NCBI RefSeq assembly: GCF_024490875.1
Contig: NZ_JACCLX010000023.1
Span: forward strand, 1 to 35,858
Length of the DNA stretch: 35,858 nucleotides
Direction: 5' to 3'
Source: Methanocaldococcus sp.
GTDB taxonomy: Archaea; AGJL01; Methanococci; Methanococcales; Methanocaldococcaceae
Under the pieces are notes generated by a model. It ran no database searches. It was not told the origin of the DNA and saw only the letters and a program-made list of their open reading frames with translations. Both the position numbers and the translations under genes were made by a program. Numbering within the stretch: position 1 is the first letter of the stretch; each line of letters starts with the position of its first letter. Below, one piece after another: positions 8,270-17,422 of the stretch.

Positions 8270-9025
8270 GTGAAGATTGGAGTTTCAACTTGTATATTTT
8301 TAGATACTGATAAAAATTTAGAGGAATCCTTAAATATCTTAGAGAAAAAGGTTAAGTATGTTGAATTAGGTTGCGATGGAAATTTAAATATAATGTCAGA
8401 TAAAAATATCGAAATAACAAAATCATATAATTTAAGATATACTTTGCACTGTCCTATAACAGATCTAAATATATCATCATATAGAGAAAAAATAAGAAAA
8501 GTTAGTTTAGAGTTTATTAAAGATATTTTAAAGTGTGCAATAGATATTAACGCTAAATTAATCGTTTTACATCCGGGATATTCTGTTTTTAAAAGTGACT
8601 ACAAAAAATCTTTATCATCTTTAATAAAAAGTTTAAAGGAATTAAATAAAATTCAAGAAGAGTATGGGATACAGATAACTATTGAAAATATGCCCTCTTA
8701 TGATATGTTTATGTTTAGACATCCAGAAAAATCAATTATAGAAAATTTAGGAGAGTTAAAAATAACTTTTGATATAGGTCATTCTTTCTTAAATAATAAT
8801 ATCAAAAATTTTTTAGAAATCTCTGATTTAATTGCTCATATTCATATCCACGACAATAATGGAGTGTTTGACGAGCATCTATGTATTGGAAAAGGTAAAA
8901 TTAACTTTAATGATTTTAAGAAAGATTTAAAAAGAATTAACTGCATAAAAATGATTGAAATGCAAAAGAAAAGATTAAATGATTTAGATATATGCATACA
9001 AAATTTAAAAGAACTTTTAAAGTGA
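8270..9025 (+). CDS. TIM-barrel sugar isomerase/endonuclease IV-like protein
   Basis: The 251-residue protein fits the AP endonuclease 2/xylose isomerase-like barrel. Metal-ligand candidates appear in the usual order: LHCPITDLN, LHPGY, ITIENMP (Glu), FDIGHSF (Asp, His), HIHIHDNNG (three His), then FDEHLCIGKG and IEMQ (last Glu). The family includes DNA endonuclease IV and sugar or inosose isomerases, and the exact substrate is not clear. At this length it lacks nothing obvious. GTG 8270 is a true start here: GAGAGGGAG is well placed and no ATG is nearby. The cbiZ start follows six bases after its stop, so the two probably share a transcript, but a functional link to cobamide salvage is only inference. 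Confidence 0.85.
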   Translation: MKIGVSTCIFLDTDKNLEESLNILEKKVKYVELGCDGNLNIMSDKNIEITKSYNLRYTLHCPITDLNISSYREKIRKVSLEFIKDILKCAIDINAKLIVLHPGYSVFKSDYKKSLSSLIKSLKELNKIQEEYGIQITIENMPSYDMFMFRHPEKSIIENLGELKITFDIGHSFLNNNIKNFLEISDLIAHIHIHDNNGVFDEHLCIGKGKINFNDFKKDLKRINCIKMIEMQKKRLNDLDICIQNLKELLK

Positions 9026-9030
9026 TATAT

Positions 9031-9801
9031 ATGGAGATAGAAAATGTTTTGTCAATGGACGATTGGAAGGCATATAAAGTTCCTCATAATGTGGAAGTAG
9101 ATGGTTTAGTTGAAAGAACAAAAACTTTAATAATAGAATTTGAAAAGAGAAGAAGAGTTTTATCTACAAAAGAAGGATTTAAGGTAGTAAAATATGTTGG
9201 AAATCATTCAATTCCAGAAGTTTTTTGGGATAAAGTTCATCACTATAAAGATTATATAAGGAAAGTTTTAGAAACTATTGGAATAAAAAAAGAAGATATT
9301 GCTTTATTATCAACAGGGGCGAATATGGATAATTTAGCAGTTGCAAAAGAAGAATTTGATGAATTTTATGTAGTTGCTTTTACTACTGCTGGGGCAAAAT
9401 ATAATGCAATTAGATTGGGAGACGAAGAGGCAGATTATATAGAAAAAGATTTTAAAACTTACAAAATAGTAAATGGTAAGATATTTCCAAAAGAGAATAT
9501 AGGGACAGTTAATATTATTTTAATAACCAATGCAAATTTAACAGATGGAGCTATGGCAAGGGCAATAATAACCATTACAGAGGCAAAAACTAATGCATTC
9601 CAAGAATTGAATATTAGGAGTACTAAACATCCAGAATTATTGGCTACAGGAACAGGAACAGATAATATAATTGTCGTTAAAGGTTTTGGAAAAGGGGTAG
9701 ATTATACCGGTGGGCATACAAAGATGGGAGAGATGATAGCAAAAGTCGTTAAAAAGAGTGTTATTGAAGCTTTAATAAAGCAGGATAACATTAAAATTTA
9801 A
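9031..9801 (+). CDS. cbiZ: Adenosylcobinamide amidohydrolase
   Basis: CbiZ removes the aminopropanol side chain of adenosylcobinamide to give adenosylcobyric acid, letting archaea salvage corrinoids from outside. The 256-residue protein carries family signatures: LSTGANMDNLAVA near 96-108, FTTAGAKYNAIRLGD near 118-132, TNANLTDGAMARAIITITEAK near 170-190 and ATGTGTDNIIVVKG near 207-220. The frame opens at ATG 8992 inside the preceding gene, but AGTGAT at 9021-9026 and ATG 9031 give the normal arrangement. It is convergent with apgM with only two bases between stops. CobY, the next kind of enzyme needed for nucleotide loop assembly, is also in this window at 30840-31445. Confidence 0.88.
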   Translation: MEIENVLSMDDWKAYKVPHNVEVDGLVERTKTLIIEFEKRRRVLSTKEGFKVVKYVGNHSIPEVFWDKVHHYKDYIRKVLETIGIKKEDIALLSTGANMDNLAVAKEEFDEFYVVAFTTAGAKYNAIRLGDEEADYIEKDFKTYKIVNGKIFPKENIGTVNIILITNANLTDGAMARAIITITEAKTNAFQELNIRSTKHPELLATGTGTDNIIVVKGFGKGVDYTGGHTKMGEMIAKVVKKSVIEALIKQDNIKI

Positions 9802-9803
9802 CT

Positions 9804-11033
9804 TTAAGCTCCAAACTTTTCATTTCTTCCAGTTAAATCTAACAATATCTTCATTACATGCTCTCCTCTAATCCAATGCAATGCACCTTTTGCACAGCTA
9901 AATTCATTGAATTCTTTAACATCATCGGTTCTAACACTTTTGCCCCAAATAACTATTGGAACTGGATCGGCTGAGTGATCTTTCATCTCTATAGGTGTGG
10001 AGTGATCCCCAGTTAATACAAAATAAACCTCATCTTTATTAATATGCTCTAATACATAAGATAGCATTTTGTCTATTTTTTCTATAACTTCTTTTTTAAG
10101 ATTGTAATTACCATCATGACTTGCCTCATCAGCTCCTTTAACATTTACCAAAACAAAATCATATTCTTTTAATGCCTCTACTAATGCCTTAGCCTTACCC
10201 ATAAAGTTAGTGTTAGGAGTTCCATTGGCTCCCTCAACTTCTATACAATCTAAGCCTATCATTCTCGCAATTCCTTTTATAAGACCAGTTCCGCAGATAC
10301 AGGCTCCTCTCATATTATATTTTTCAGAAAACTTCTCTATTTTTGGAACTATTCCAGCACCTCTTGGTAGTATTATATTAGCAGGAGGTAATCCTTTTTT
10401 TCTTCTTTCTATGTTTATTGGATGATTATTTAATCTTTCATAAACAATTTTCAATAACTTATTTAAAATTTCCGCTGTTTTTTTAGCCTCTTCAGAATCA
10501 TCCAATGGTTTTATTTCATTAACTTTAACTCCCACTTTGTGAGGATCTCCGTCACTTACCTTATATGATAATCCTTCTCCTCTTAGAACTAAAGCCCCTC
10601 TATATCCATTAGATGATTTAAAAATAACTTTAACTCCATCAATTTCTAAGCCATCAATCTCCTTTTCTAATATCTTAGCCTCTTCTGGACCAATTCTTCC
10701 AGCCCTTCTATCTAAGACAACAAAATTTTCATCAACAGTAGCAAAATTACATCTAAAAGCAACATCTCCCTCTTTTAAATTTAACCCCACTCCATATGCC
10801 TCCAAAGGTCCTCTTCCAGTATATACTTTATAAGGATTATATCCCAAAATAGATAAGTGAGCAGTATCACTTCCAGGTCTTATTCCAATATCAATAGCGT
10901 TCATCAAACCACATATTCCTTCCTTAGCCATCCTATCCATTGTTGGAGTTTTAGCCTCCTTTAAAGGAGTTAATCCTTTTTCATTTGGTCTATCTCCAAG
11001 TCCATCTATAATAAATATTACGCACTTCTTCAT
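9804..11033 (-). CDS. apgM: 2,3-bisphosphoglycerate-independent phosphoglycerate mutase, archaeal type
   Basis: ApgM interconverts 3- and 2-phosphoglycerate in lower glycolysis and gluconeogenesis. The 409-residue protein belongs to the alkaline phosphatase superfamily. It has metal-binding Asp10 in IIDGLGDRP, the catalytic serine at about 55 in RPGSDTAHLSILGY, the core KGADEASHDGN and a C-terminal TGDHSTP metal site. It is shorter than the bacterial iPGM, as expected for the archaeal branch. The start has GAGGGAGAA just upstream. It is the last gene of a five-gene minus-strand run with the glycogen-degrading enzymes, ten bases after the GH57 gene, which ties polymer breakdown to glycolysis. 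Confidence 0.95.
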   Translation of the reverse strand: MKKCVIFIIDGLGDRPNEKGLTPLKEAKTPTMDRMAKEGICGLMNAIDIGIRPGSDTAHLSILGYNPYKVYTGRGPLEAYGVGLNLKEGDVAFRCNFATVDENFVVLDRRAGRIGPEEAKILEKEIDGLEIDGVKVIFKSSNGYRGALVLRGEGLSYKVSDGDPHKVGVKVNEIKPLDDSEEAKKTAEILNKLLKIVYERLNNHPINIERRKKGLPPANIILPRGAGIVPKIEKFSEKYNMRGACICGTGLIKGIARMIGLDCIEVEGANGTPNTNFMGKAKALVEALKEYDFVLVNVKGADEASHDGNYNLKKEVIEKIDKMLSYVLEHINKDEVYFVLTGDHSTPIEMKDHSADPVPIVIWGKSVRTDDVKEFNEFSCAKGALHWIRGEHVMKILLDLTGRNEKFGA

Positions 11034-11043
11034 TATTTCTCCC

Positions 11044-12399
11044 TCACACTATTATAAATTTATCGTTTTCATCTTTAGGCTCTTCATTCTTTTCAATACA
11101 TTCTTTGCTATTGTTATCATTTATGTTTTTTATTTCTATATCTTTATTTACAATTAATTTTTCTTTACTATCATAATCACTTCTATTATTTAACTTTTTC
11201 ATCTCATCTTTTATATAGTATTCAAAGTCATACAAAATGTTTAAATAAGAGGCATAGGCATCAAATGGTGAGTCAAAATGGCTAAAATACATATGAACAT
11301 CTATATCTCCAAAGCCCTTGGTGCATTGATAATAGAAGTTGTCACTTGTCTGCAAAATTTTATATATTTTATAGATTTCTTCAAATTTTTCTGATTTTTT
11401 TAATTTATCTTTATTTTCTTTTATAAATTCTCCAATTTCTTTCAATTTTTCAAAGGATATTTTTTGCATTCTATTCCCTAACCACGCACTAACATCTCTT
11501 TCAGTGTCTGCCCAAGATATTGTAGCAAATTCATGAACATAAATTTCTCCTCTTGGTTTTAATTTTTTAACGACTTCATTTACATTAACAACCTCTAAAT
11601 GTTCATATTTTGAAATTTCAATAGGTAAGTATCTTAAAAATTCAAATATTCCAGATTCTTTCCACTGATGCTCTCCAAAAGTTTCATAATCCATATAGAT
11701 ATTTATAACCTCTCCGGGCGTTAAAGCCAACCATAAAGCATATTTATCGGCTGTTAGTGGATACTGATCCCAATCCCTTGCTGAAAATCTAAAACCAATG
11801 TCATCGCTCAACCTATAATTTCTCAACAAGATTTTCATACCATCAGGAGATTGATACAAATAATTTGGACTTCTCCAACTTAATATTTTCTCAGTACCTT
11901 CTGTAAATATTGCCTCAAAACCTAAATCCTTAGATATTTTTGCAATTTTATTGTTGTAGATTAATTCAGTATTTCTAAATATTTTTGGCTTTACTCCAAA
12001 AACATCTTTATACAACTTTCTATGTAATTCTATATCTTCTATAAACTCCTCCTCATTTTCATACAAACTTGATAAAGAGTGATGATATGTCTCAGCAATC
12101 AATTCAACATTTCCTGTTTTAACTAAATCTTTAAATAAATCTAAAACATACTCGTTAAATTCTAAACACTGCTCTATAAAACAACCAGTAATAGAATAAT
12201 TTACTTTAAAGTCATATTCATCAATAAGTTCTAAAATTAACTCATTTGCAGGAATGTAGCATTTATTTGCTACTTTATTAAAAATTTCTTTATTTAGATT
12301 TGTATCGACATATCTTTCCCATAAATTATTTCCTTTTTTATTAATATTTTTATTTAATCTGTGTGGCTGATGAACTTCAAAAGTGAATGTTATTAACAT
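11044..12399 (-). CDS. Glycoside hydrolase family 57 (alpha-amylase-like)
   Basis: The 451-residue protein has the GH57 motif series: EVHQPHRL at about 8-15, AETYHHS near 102, FRNTELIYN near 141-149 (candidate nucleophile Glu), and MDYETFGEHQW near 236-246 (candidate acid/base Asp). GH57 enzymes cut or rearrange alpha-1,4-glucans in thermophiles, and here glycogen is the likely substrate. No signal peptide is present, so it acts in the cytoplasm. The last 45 or so residues are low-complexity and rich in Asn, Lys, Glu and Asp, unlike the rest. ATG 12399 has AGATGAT just upstream; ATG 12408 is the alternative. The spacing to the GH15 gene upstream is 26 bases. Confidence 0.92.
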   Translation of the reverse strand: MLITFTFEVHQPHRLNKNINKKGNNLWERYVDTNLNKEIFNKVANKCYIPANELILELIDEYDFKVNYSITGCFIEQCLEFNEYVLDLFKDLVKTGNVELIAETYHHSLSSLYENEEEFIEDIELHRKLYKDVFGVKPKIFRNTELIYNNKIAKISKDLGFEAIFTEGTEKILSWRSPNYLYQSPDGMKILLRNYRLSDDIGFRFSARDWDQYPLTADKYALWLALTPGEVINIYMDYETFGEHQWKESGIFEFLRYLPIEISKYEHLEVVNVNEVVKKLKPRGEIYVHEFATISWADTERDVSAWLGNRMQKISFEKLKEIGEFIKENKDKLKKSEKFEEIYKIYKILQTSDNFYYQCTKGFGDIDVHMYFSHFDSPFDAYASYLNILYDFEYYIKDEMKKLNNRSDYDSKEKLIVNKDIEIKNINDNNSKECIEKNEEPKDENDKFIIV

Positions 12400-12425
12400 A
12401 TCTATCATCTCAAAAATATTTTATA

Positions 12426-14267
12426 TTATGGAATTATAATATTGTCATTTTCGTATATTGAGATAAGAAACATTGCATTACTCCAACCTAATGGCATAGC
12501 AGACATTGGAATTCCTAAATCTTTATGTATCTGTTCTGGAAACATACCTCCAAAACTATACTTTACCACCCAATCAAATAATTTTTTTGATTTTTGTAAG
12601 AAATAACTGTATCTTTCATCATTTTTTTCTTTTAAAATTCCTGATAATCTTTTATAGTATAAACTTAACCATAATGTAGATATTATCCAAGGATTTCCTC
12701 CAAAGTATATGTCACTTGGATATCTTCCAATTCCTCCAACTTTGTAATTAAAAGATTTTTCAATATCTTCTGCTGTCTTTATCATTCTTTCATCATCTAT
12801 CTCTATTAAATTGAATGGATAACTTAAACCTAATATACTTATATCAACCTCTTTATTTAGAGGATTTATAGATTTAGCAAATCTACCTTCCTCTTTTAAA
12901 TAAAATCTCTTTGGAACTTCCTTTTTTAAAAATTCAATAGTTTTTTCCCAATGCTTAACTTCCTCCCTTTTATCAACCGCCTTACTCATACTGTATGCAC
13001 ATTTTAAACCAGCATATATTGCTCCCATTGTATATGCAAAGACACCAAACTTCTCTTCCCATAAATCATAACATTGAGTAAAGTTTAAACCAGCATAATT
13101 TAGATAATTTCCTGCTTTCTCTATTGTTTTCCAATATCTTTTAACGAATCTCCTATCTCCACTTAATCTATAATGCACATCCATAGCCCACAATACAGAG
13201 CCAACTTGATCTATCTGTAATGCCGTTAATCTTGGATTACCATTAACATAATAGTTTTGAAGCCAAGAGCCATCCTCATTTTGAACTTTTGACATAAATT
13301 CAAAAAATCTATTTGGGAGTCCTCTAATTCCATATAAATCTAAGGCTATTGCTATATAACTTCCATCCCTTCCCCACACATATCTATAATCAGGATATAA
13401 TGAAGGAGATGCTATAATGCCCCCATCTTTGTCACAAAGCATCAATAGAATCATCAACGCCCTTTTAGCAATAGAGTAAATATTACAATCTGAAACTAAT
13501 TCAGGATTTATATATTTTCTTATATCTCCTATATAGTTTCTCCAATAGTTTAAGGAAAGATTTTTAATATGATCACTGTTATTTTTAATTATATTTAACT
13601 GTTCAGTAATTATTGACAAATCTACATCAAATTTTTGGGGAATTATATAAATATTAAATGCTAAACTTCTTTTTTTATCAATCTCTATATTCCAACAAAT
13701 TGCACTATCTGTCATCAGCCCAGAACTTTCTTTATTTTCTTTCAATATACCATTTTCAACATCTATGTATGCACTATTCTTACTGTATCTATTTCCACAC
13801 TGAAATGAATCTATTTTTTTATCACTACCTATGCAGAAGATATATTTTTTATCGAACTTTACAATACACTCTTCATCATCTAAGAATTTTACAGTATTTT
13901 CAGTAGGATTTTCTCCAATTCTTAAACTTTCATAAAAAAATAATTTAAAGAATATTTTTTTGTCTAATTTATTTTTTATATGTAATCTTCTAATTAACAC
14001 ATTGTGAGATACTGGAACTAAATCTTTGATTGTTAATATAATCTTATCATCTTCTAAGACCGTTTTAAAGATATTTGTCTCAGGAATATAACTTTGGCAT
14101 ATATTCCAATCATCATCCCAATGCCATTTTATTTTTTTGTCATATATTGCCAATGCTGAATCGAATATATGAGTTTCATACCCAACATGTGGATAAAATA
14201 AATAGTTTATTTCTCCATAATCTCCAATTTTAACCGATAAACTGTTATTTCCTACGATACCGCTCAT
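12426..14267 (-). CDS. Glycoside hydrolase family 15 glucoamylase
   Basis: The 613-residue protein has an N-terminal beta-sandwich of about 240 residues followed by an (alpha/alpha)6 barrel, the prokaryotic glucoamylase layout. In the barrel are YRYVWGRDGSY (about 295-304), YDLWEEKFG (about 400-408, candidate catalytic acid) and GGMFPEQ plus PLGWSNAM near the C terminus (candidate base Glu). It would release glucose from glycogen ends. No signal peptide is visible, so it is intracellular. The open frame starts at GTG 14276, but TAGTGAT there serves ATG 14267. It lies 19 bases after the small winged-helix gene and upstream of the GH57 gene, consistent with one operon. Confidence 0.93.
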   Translation of the reverse strand: MSGIVGNNSLSVKIGDYGEINYLFYPHVGYETHIFDSALAIYDKKIKWHWDDDWNICQSYIPETNIFKTVLEDDKIILTIKDLVPVSHNVLIRRLHIKNKLDKKIFFKLFFYESLRIGENPTENTVKFLDDEECIVKFDKKYIFCIGSDKKIDSFQCGNRYSKNSAYIDVENGILKENKESSGLMTDSAICWNIEIDKKRSLAFNIYIIPQKFDVDLSIITEQLNIIKNNSDHIKNLSLNYWRNYIGDIRKYINPELVSDCNIYSIAKRALMILLMLCDKDGGIIASPSLYPDYRYVWGRDGSYIAIALDLYGIRGLPNRFFEFMSKVQNEDGSWLQNYYVNGNPRLTALQIDQVGSVLWAMDVHYRLSGDRRFVKRYWKTIEKAGNYLNYAGLNFTQCYDLWEEKFGVFAYTMGAIYAGLKCAYSMSKAVDKREEVKHWEKTIEFLKKEVPKRFYLKEEGRFAKSINPLNKEVDISILGLSYPFNLIEIDDERMIKTAEDIEKSFNYKVGGIGRYPSDIYFGGNPWIISTLWLSLYYKRLSGILKEKNDERYSYFLQKSKKLFDWVVKYSFGGMFPEQIHKDLGIPMSAMPLGWSNAMFLISIYENDNIIIP

Positions 14268-14286
14268 ATAGATCACTATATTTTGG

Positions 14287-14499
14287 TTATTTTAATTTAA
14301 TAATCCATCTATTTCTATCTTTTAGCACAAATATCTTATCCTCTCTGGCTAACCATCCAATAGCCATTTTTACAATATTTGTATTGTATCCTTCTTTCCG
14401 CAAACATCTTTCTATTTGGGATAAACTTTTTTCTCCTTTTTCTAATAGATGATAAACTCTTCCAGCAGTTTCTCCAATTTTTCCCCACATATCTTCCAT
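14287..14499 (-). CDS. Small winged-helix protein, DUF2582-like
   Basis: A 70-residue protein starting MEDMWGKIGETAGRVYHLLE. It has a compact helix-turn-helix with wing: two helices, SLSQIERCLRKEGYNTNIVK as the recognition region and a C-terminal wing FVLKDRNRWIIKLK. It resembles the DUF2582 winged-helix family of anaerobes, whose role is not known. The size suits a DNA-binding regulator or a protein-protein adaptor. It sits inside the glycogen operon: its ribosome site GAGGTGAT overlaps the stop region of the glycosyltransferase gene, and the glucoamylase follows after 19 bases. Local control of glycogen genes is a reasonable guess but not shown. The GTG at 14508 is part of the ribosome site, so ATG 14499 is used. 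Confidence 0.8.
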   Translation of the reverse strand: MEDMWGKIGETAGRVYHLLEKGEKSLSQIERCLRKEGYNTNIVKMAIGWLAREDKIFVLKDRNRWIIKLK

Positions 14500-14504
14500 A
14501 TTAA

Positions 14505-15674
14505 TCACCTCATCATTTCAATGGCTATTTTATAAACATTAACTGTTTCTTTTGCAATATTATCCCAACTGTATTTTTCATAGACATCTTTTTTTGCATT
14601 TTTTACAATATAATCTCTAAAATTTGGGTCAGATAAAACTCTATCAACACCCCAAGCAATTGAATCTGGATTCTTAGGATAAACCCAAACTCCGTTATAT
14701 TCATGCTTTATAATTTCTTTTAAACCTCCAACTGAACTAACAACCACAGGTGTTCCAGAAGCCATCGCCTCCAATGCAACAATTCCAAACGGCTCATATA
14801 CAGAGGGAATAACTACAATATCTGATGATTTATAAAGTTTCTTTAACATTTCTTTACTGACAAAACCTAAAAAAATTACTTTGTGTCTTATATTTAATTG
14901 ATAAGATAAATCTTCTAAATAGTTCCTCATATCTCCACTTCCGGCAATAACTAACTTTACATTATGTTTTTCAAGAATTTTAGGTATTGCCCTTATTAAA
15001 TACTCAACTCCTTTTTGATATGTTAATCTTCCAACAAACAGTATCATCTTTTCGTCATCCTGAACACCAATACTTCTTCTAAAATTTAAAATTTCATCCT
15101 GACTCATATCAATGTCAAATTCCCATGGATCTATTCCATTGTAGATAACTTTAACTTTATCCTCAGGAGTTTTAAATATATTGCAAACTTCCTCTTTTAA
15201 TGAATAACTTACAGTTATCACTTGACAAGATTCATAAGTAGATAAATACTCAATTGTATGTATAGCCCTTGAATCGTCAGAATATAGTCCTCCACATCTA
15301 CCAATTTCAGTACTATGTATTGACTGAACATAGGGCATTTTACATGCATGCTTTAAATTAGCCCCTACAAAGTGTGTCATCCAATCGTGGCAGTGGATAA
15401 CATCATAATTATCAATTCCTAAAATACCCAATTTCTTTTCCATTTCTTCAGCCATAAACAAAGTCCAAGTTAAAAAATTTGGATGAGATATAGGTTTAAC
15501 TCTATATACATTTACTCCATTTATATTTTCATACTCTGGTAAATCATAGCCAACTGTTATAACATCTACCTTATGTCCATTTCTAGCCAAACCTTCTGCT
15601 AATCCTTTGCAGTGAATAGCTAAACCTCCTACGATTCTTGGAGGGTATTCCCAAGTTATCATTGCAATCCTCAT
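14505..15674 (-). CDS. GT4-family glycosyltransferase
   Basis: The 389-residue protein is a GT-B fold retaining glycosyltransferase. The N-terminal domain opens MITWEYPPRIVGGLAIHCKG, the usual acceptor-side glycine loop. The C-terminal domain has FVGRLTYQKGVEYL, PSVYEPFGIVALEAMASGTPVV (the E-x7-E pair contacting the nucleotide sugar) and SSVGGLKEII. In this setting it probably works on glycogen or a related glucan, perhaps as a second synthase, but GT4 enzymes have many substrates. ATG 15674 follows AGTGAGATA. It heads the minus-strand operon and diverges from glgA with 150 bases between. Its last codons overlap the ribosome site of the winged-helix gene. Confidence 0.9.
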   Translation of the reverse strand: MRIAMITWEYPPRIVGGLAIHCKGLAEGLARNGHKVDVITVGYDLPEYENINGVNVYRVKPISHPNFLTWTLFMAEEMEKKLGILGIDNYDVIHCHDWMTHFVGANLKHACKMPYVQSIHSTEIGRCGGLYSDDSRAIHTIEYLSTYESCQVITVSYSLKEEVCNIFKTPEDKVKVIYNGIDPWEFDIDMSQDEILNFRRSIGVQDDEKMILFVGRLTYQKGVEYLIRAIPKILEKHNVKLVIAGSGDMRNYLEDLSYQLNIRHKVIFLGFVSKEMLKKLYKSSDIVVIPSVYEPFGIVALEAMASGTPVVVSSVGGLKEIIKHEYNGVWVYPKNPDSIAWGVDRVLSDPNFRDYIVKNAKKDVYEKYSWDNIAKETVNVYKIAIEMMR

Positions 15675-15726
15675 TATCTCACTAAAATCTTATTATTAGA
15701 TATTAGACAAATTAATGGCAGTAATG

Positions 15727-15737
15727 CTTATATACTG
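15727..15737 (-). promoter_or_regulatory. TATA box for the minus-strand glycogen operon
   Basis: On the minus strand AGTATATAAGC lies about 53-62 bases before the glycosyltransferase ATG. The matching promoter for glgA on the other strand is less clear; AATAATATAAAAAGG close to its start is a candidate. Confidence 0.5.
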
Positions 15738-15824
15738 TATAATTTAAAGATTAATATTGAATAAGTTTTACTAATAAATAGTATAAGTTTTAAATTGAAT
15801 AATATAAAAAGGTTGTGATAAAGT

Positions 15825-17393
15825 ATGAAAATCGCGATTCTAGCTCCAACAATGACTCCAATAGTATCTTATGGTGGTTTAGGAGATGTAATGAAAGATT
15901 TGCCTAAATTTTTAAGAGATTATAATAATGAAGTATTTGTATTAACTTTAAACCATTATAATAGATATTGTAGATATCCCTATGAGGTTATTAAGAAAAT
16001 AAATGTTGTTTATAAAGGAGCAAAAATATCTTTTGAAGTTTTAAAAACAAAGCATCCAACGACTGATGTAGAAATTGTAGTATTTAGCAACGAAAAAATA
16101 AACAATTTAGACATTTGGGACCCTATTAAATATGAAATATTTGCCGACTTAGTAGTTAGCTATTTGGATGATATTAAAGATGTTGATGTTGTTTCTGGAC
16201 ACGATTGGATGGGTGGTTTAGCTATAGCAAAATGTAGAGATATTTTAGATCTTCCTACAACATTAACTATTCATAATGAGGCGTTTAAAGGAGCAATTGT
16301 TGAATATAAAGGAGAAGTTATGACTTTTTTAGAGTTTGGAATAAAATATGCTGATGCTGTTAATACTGTAAGCCCTACACACGCTGAAGAAATAAAAAAC
16401 TGTCCATATATAAAGAAATATATAACCAATAAGCCATTTGTTGGAATATTAAATGGAATAGATATTGATGAATACGACCCAATAAAAATTATAGATAGGA
16501 TGGTTACCCTTTCAAATAACAAACTTAATCCAAAGGATTATGCTTATATATCTCCATATACTGCAGAAGATGCTAAAAATATAAAACCAAAAATAAAATA
16601 TTCGTGGTTCTATAGGGGAGGAATTTATGAATATGTTGAAGATTGGAATAAAATAGGAGATAAAGGAATTTCAGCAACTGATGTAGAAGTTTATGGAGAG
16701 TTAAAAGGAGATATAGAAACTCCTTTACTTGGATTTGTTGGTAGAGCCACATATCAAAAAGGATTTAATACGATGTTTGAGGCAATTCCTGAACTTTTAG
16801 AGAAACATGATATAAGATTTGTATTTTTGACAAAAGGGGAAAAAGAAATTGAAGATAGATTAAAAAATCTTGCTAAGGAATATGATGATAAGATTTTAGC
16901 TTTAATAGGATATTGCCTTCCATTATCTTCATTAGTATTTGCAGGAAGTGATTGGACAGTTATGCCATCATATTGGGAACCTTGTGGTTTAGTACAAATG
17001 GAGTCTATGGCATATTGCACTCCTGTAATTGCTACAGAGACAGGGGGGTTAAAGGATACAATAATTCCTTTACATTATAACCCTTATGAGCATGCAAATT
17101 TTGATCAGGCAACAGGGGTTTTATTTAAAGTTCCAGATAAAATTGGCTTTATTTGGGGGGTAGAACATGCACTAAATTGGACATTTTATAAACTCAATGA
17201 GATTTGCATGTTTATGCAGTATATTAGATATAAATGTCCAAAACATCCCTATGATGAAAACTCTCCACTATCTATGATGATGAAAAATTGCTACTATCAT
17301 GTTCTTAGAAACTTGAGTTGGCAGAATTCTCCATCTATAAGAAAATATAAAGGATTATTTGGCGGAGCTCTTTATAATCATTACTTAAAATAA
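15825..17393 (+). CDS. glgA: Glycogen synthase, GT5 family
   Basis: GlgA elongates alpha-1,4-glucan from a nucleotide glucose. The 522-residue GT-B protein begins KIAILAPTMTPIVSYGGLGD, where YGGLGDV (16-22) stands in place of the bacterial KTGGLADV motif. It has GHDWMGG and TIHNEAFKG in the N-domain, LNGIDIDEYDP at the hinge, and GFVGRATYQKGFNTM plus PSYWEPCGLVQMESMAYCTPV with the E-x7-E pair in the C-domain. It is somewhat longer than bacterial forms at the C terminus. The start has TTGTGAT eight to fourteen bases upstream. It leads the plus-strand arm: PGI follows after 29 bases and ADP-PFK next. Confidence 0.94.
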   Translation: MKIAILAPTMTPIVSYGGLGDVMKDLPKFLRDYNNEVFVLTLNHYNRYCRYPYEVIKKINVVYKGAKISFEVLKTKHPTTDVEIVVFSNEKINNLDIWDPIKYEIFADLVVSYLDDIKDVDVVSGHDWMGGLAIAKCRDILDLPTTLTIHNEAFKGAIVEYKGEVMTFLEFGIKYADAVNTVSPTHAEEIKNCPYIKKYITNKPFVGILNGIDIDEYDPIKIIDRMVTLSNNKLNPKDYAYISPYTAEDAKNIKPKIKYSWFYRGGIYEYVEDWNKIGDKGISATDVEVYGELKGDIETPLLGFVGRATYQKGFNTMFEAIPELLEKHDIRFVFLTKGEKEIEDRLKNLAKEYDDKILALIGYCLPLSSLVFAGSDWTVMPSYWEPCGLVQMESMAYCTPVIATETGGLKDTIIPLHYNPYEHANFDQATGVLFKVPDKIGFIWGVEHALNWTFYKLNEICMFMQYIRYKCPKHPYDENSPLSMMMKNCYYHVLRNLSWQNSPSIRKYKGLFGGALYNHYLK

Positions 17394-17422
17394 AAAATAT
17401 AAAAATAATATAGCGGGAGATT

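Noticed and set aside
8992-9030. A longer cbiZ with 13 extra N-terminal residues
   Set aside because: The extra part overlaps the end of the TIM-barrel gene and lacks its own ribosome site; ATG 9031 has AGTGAT.
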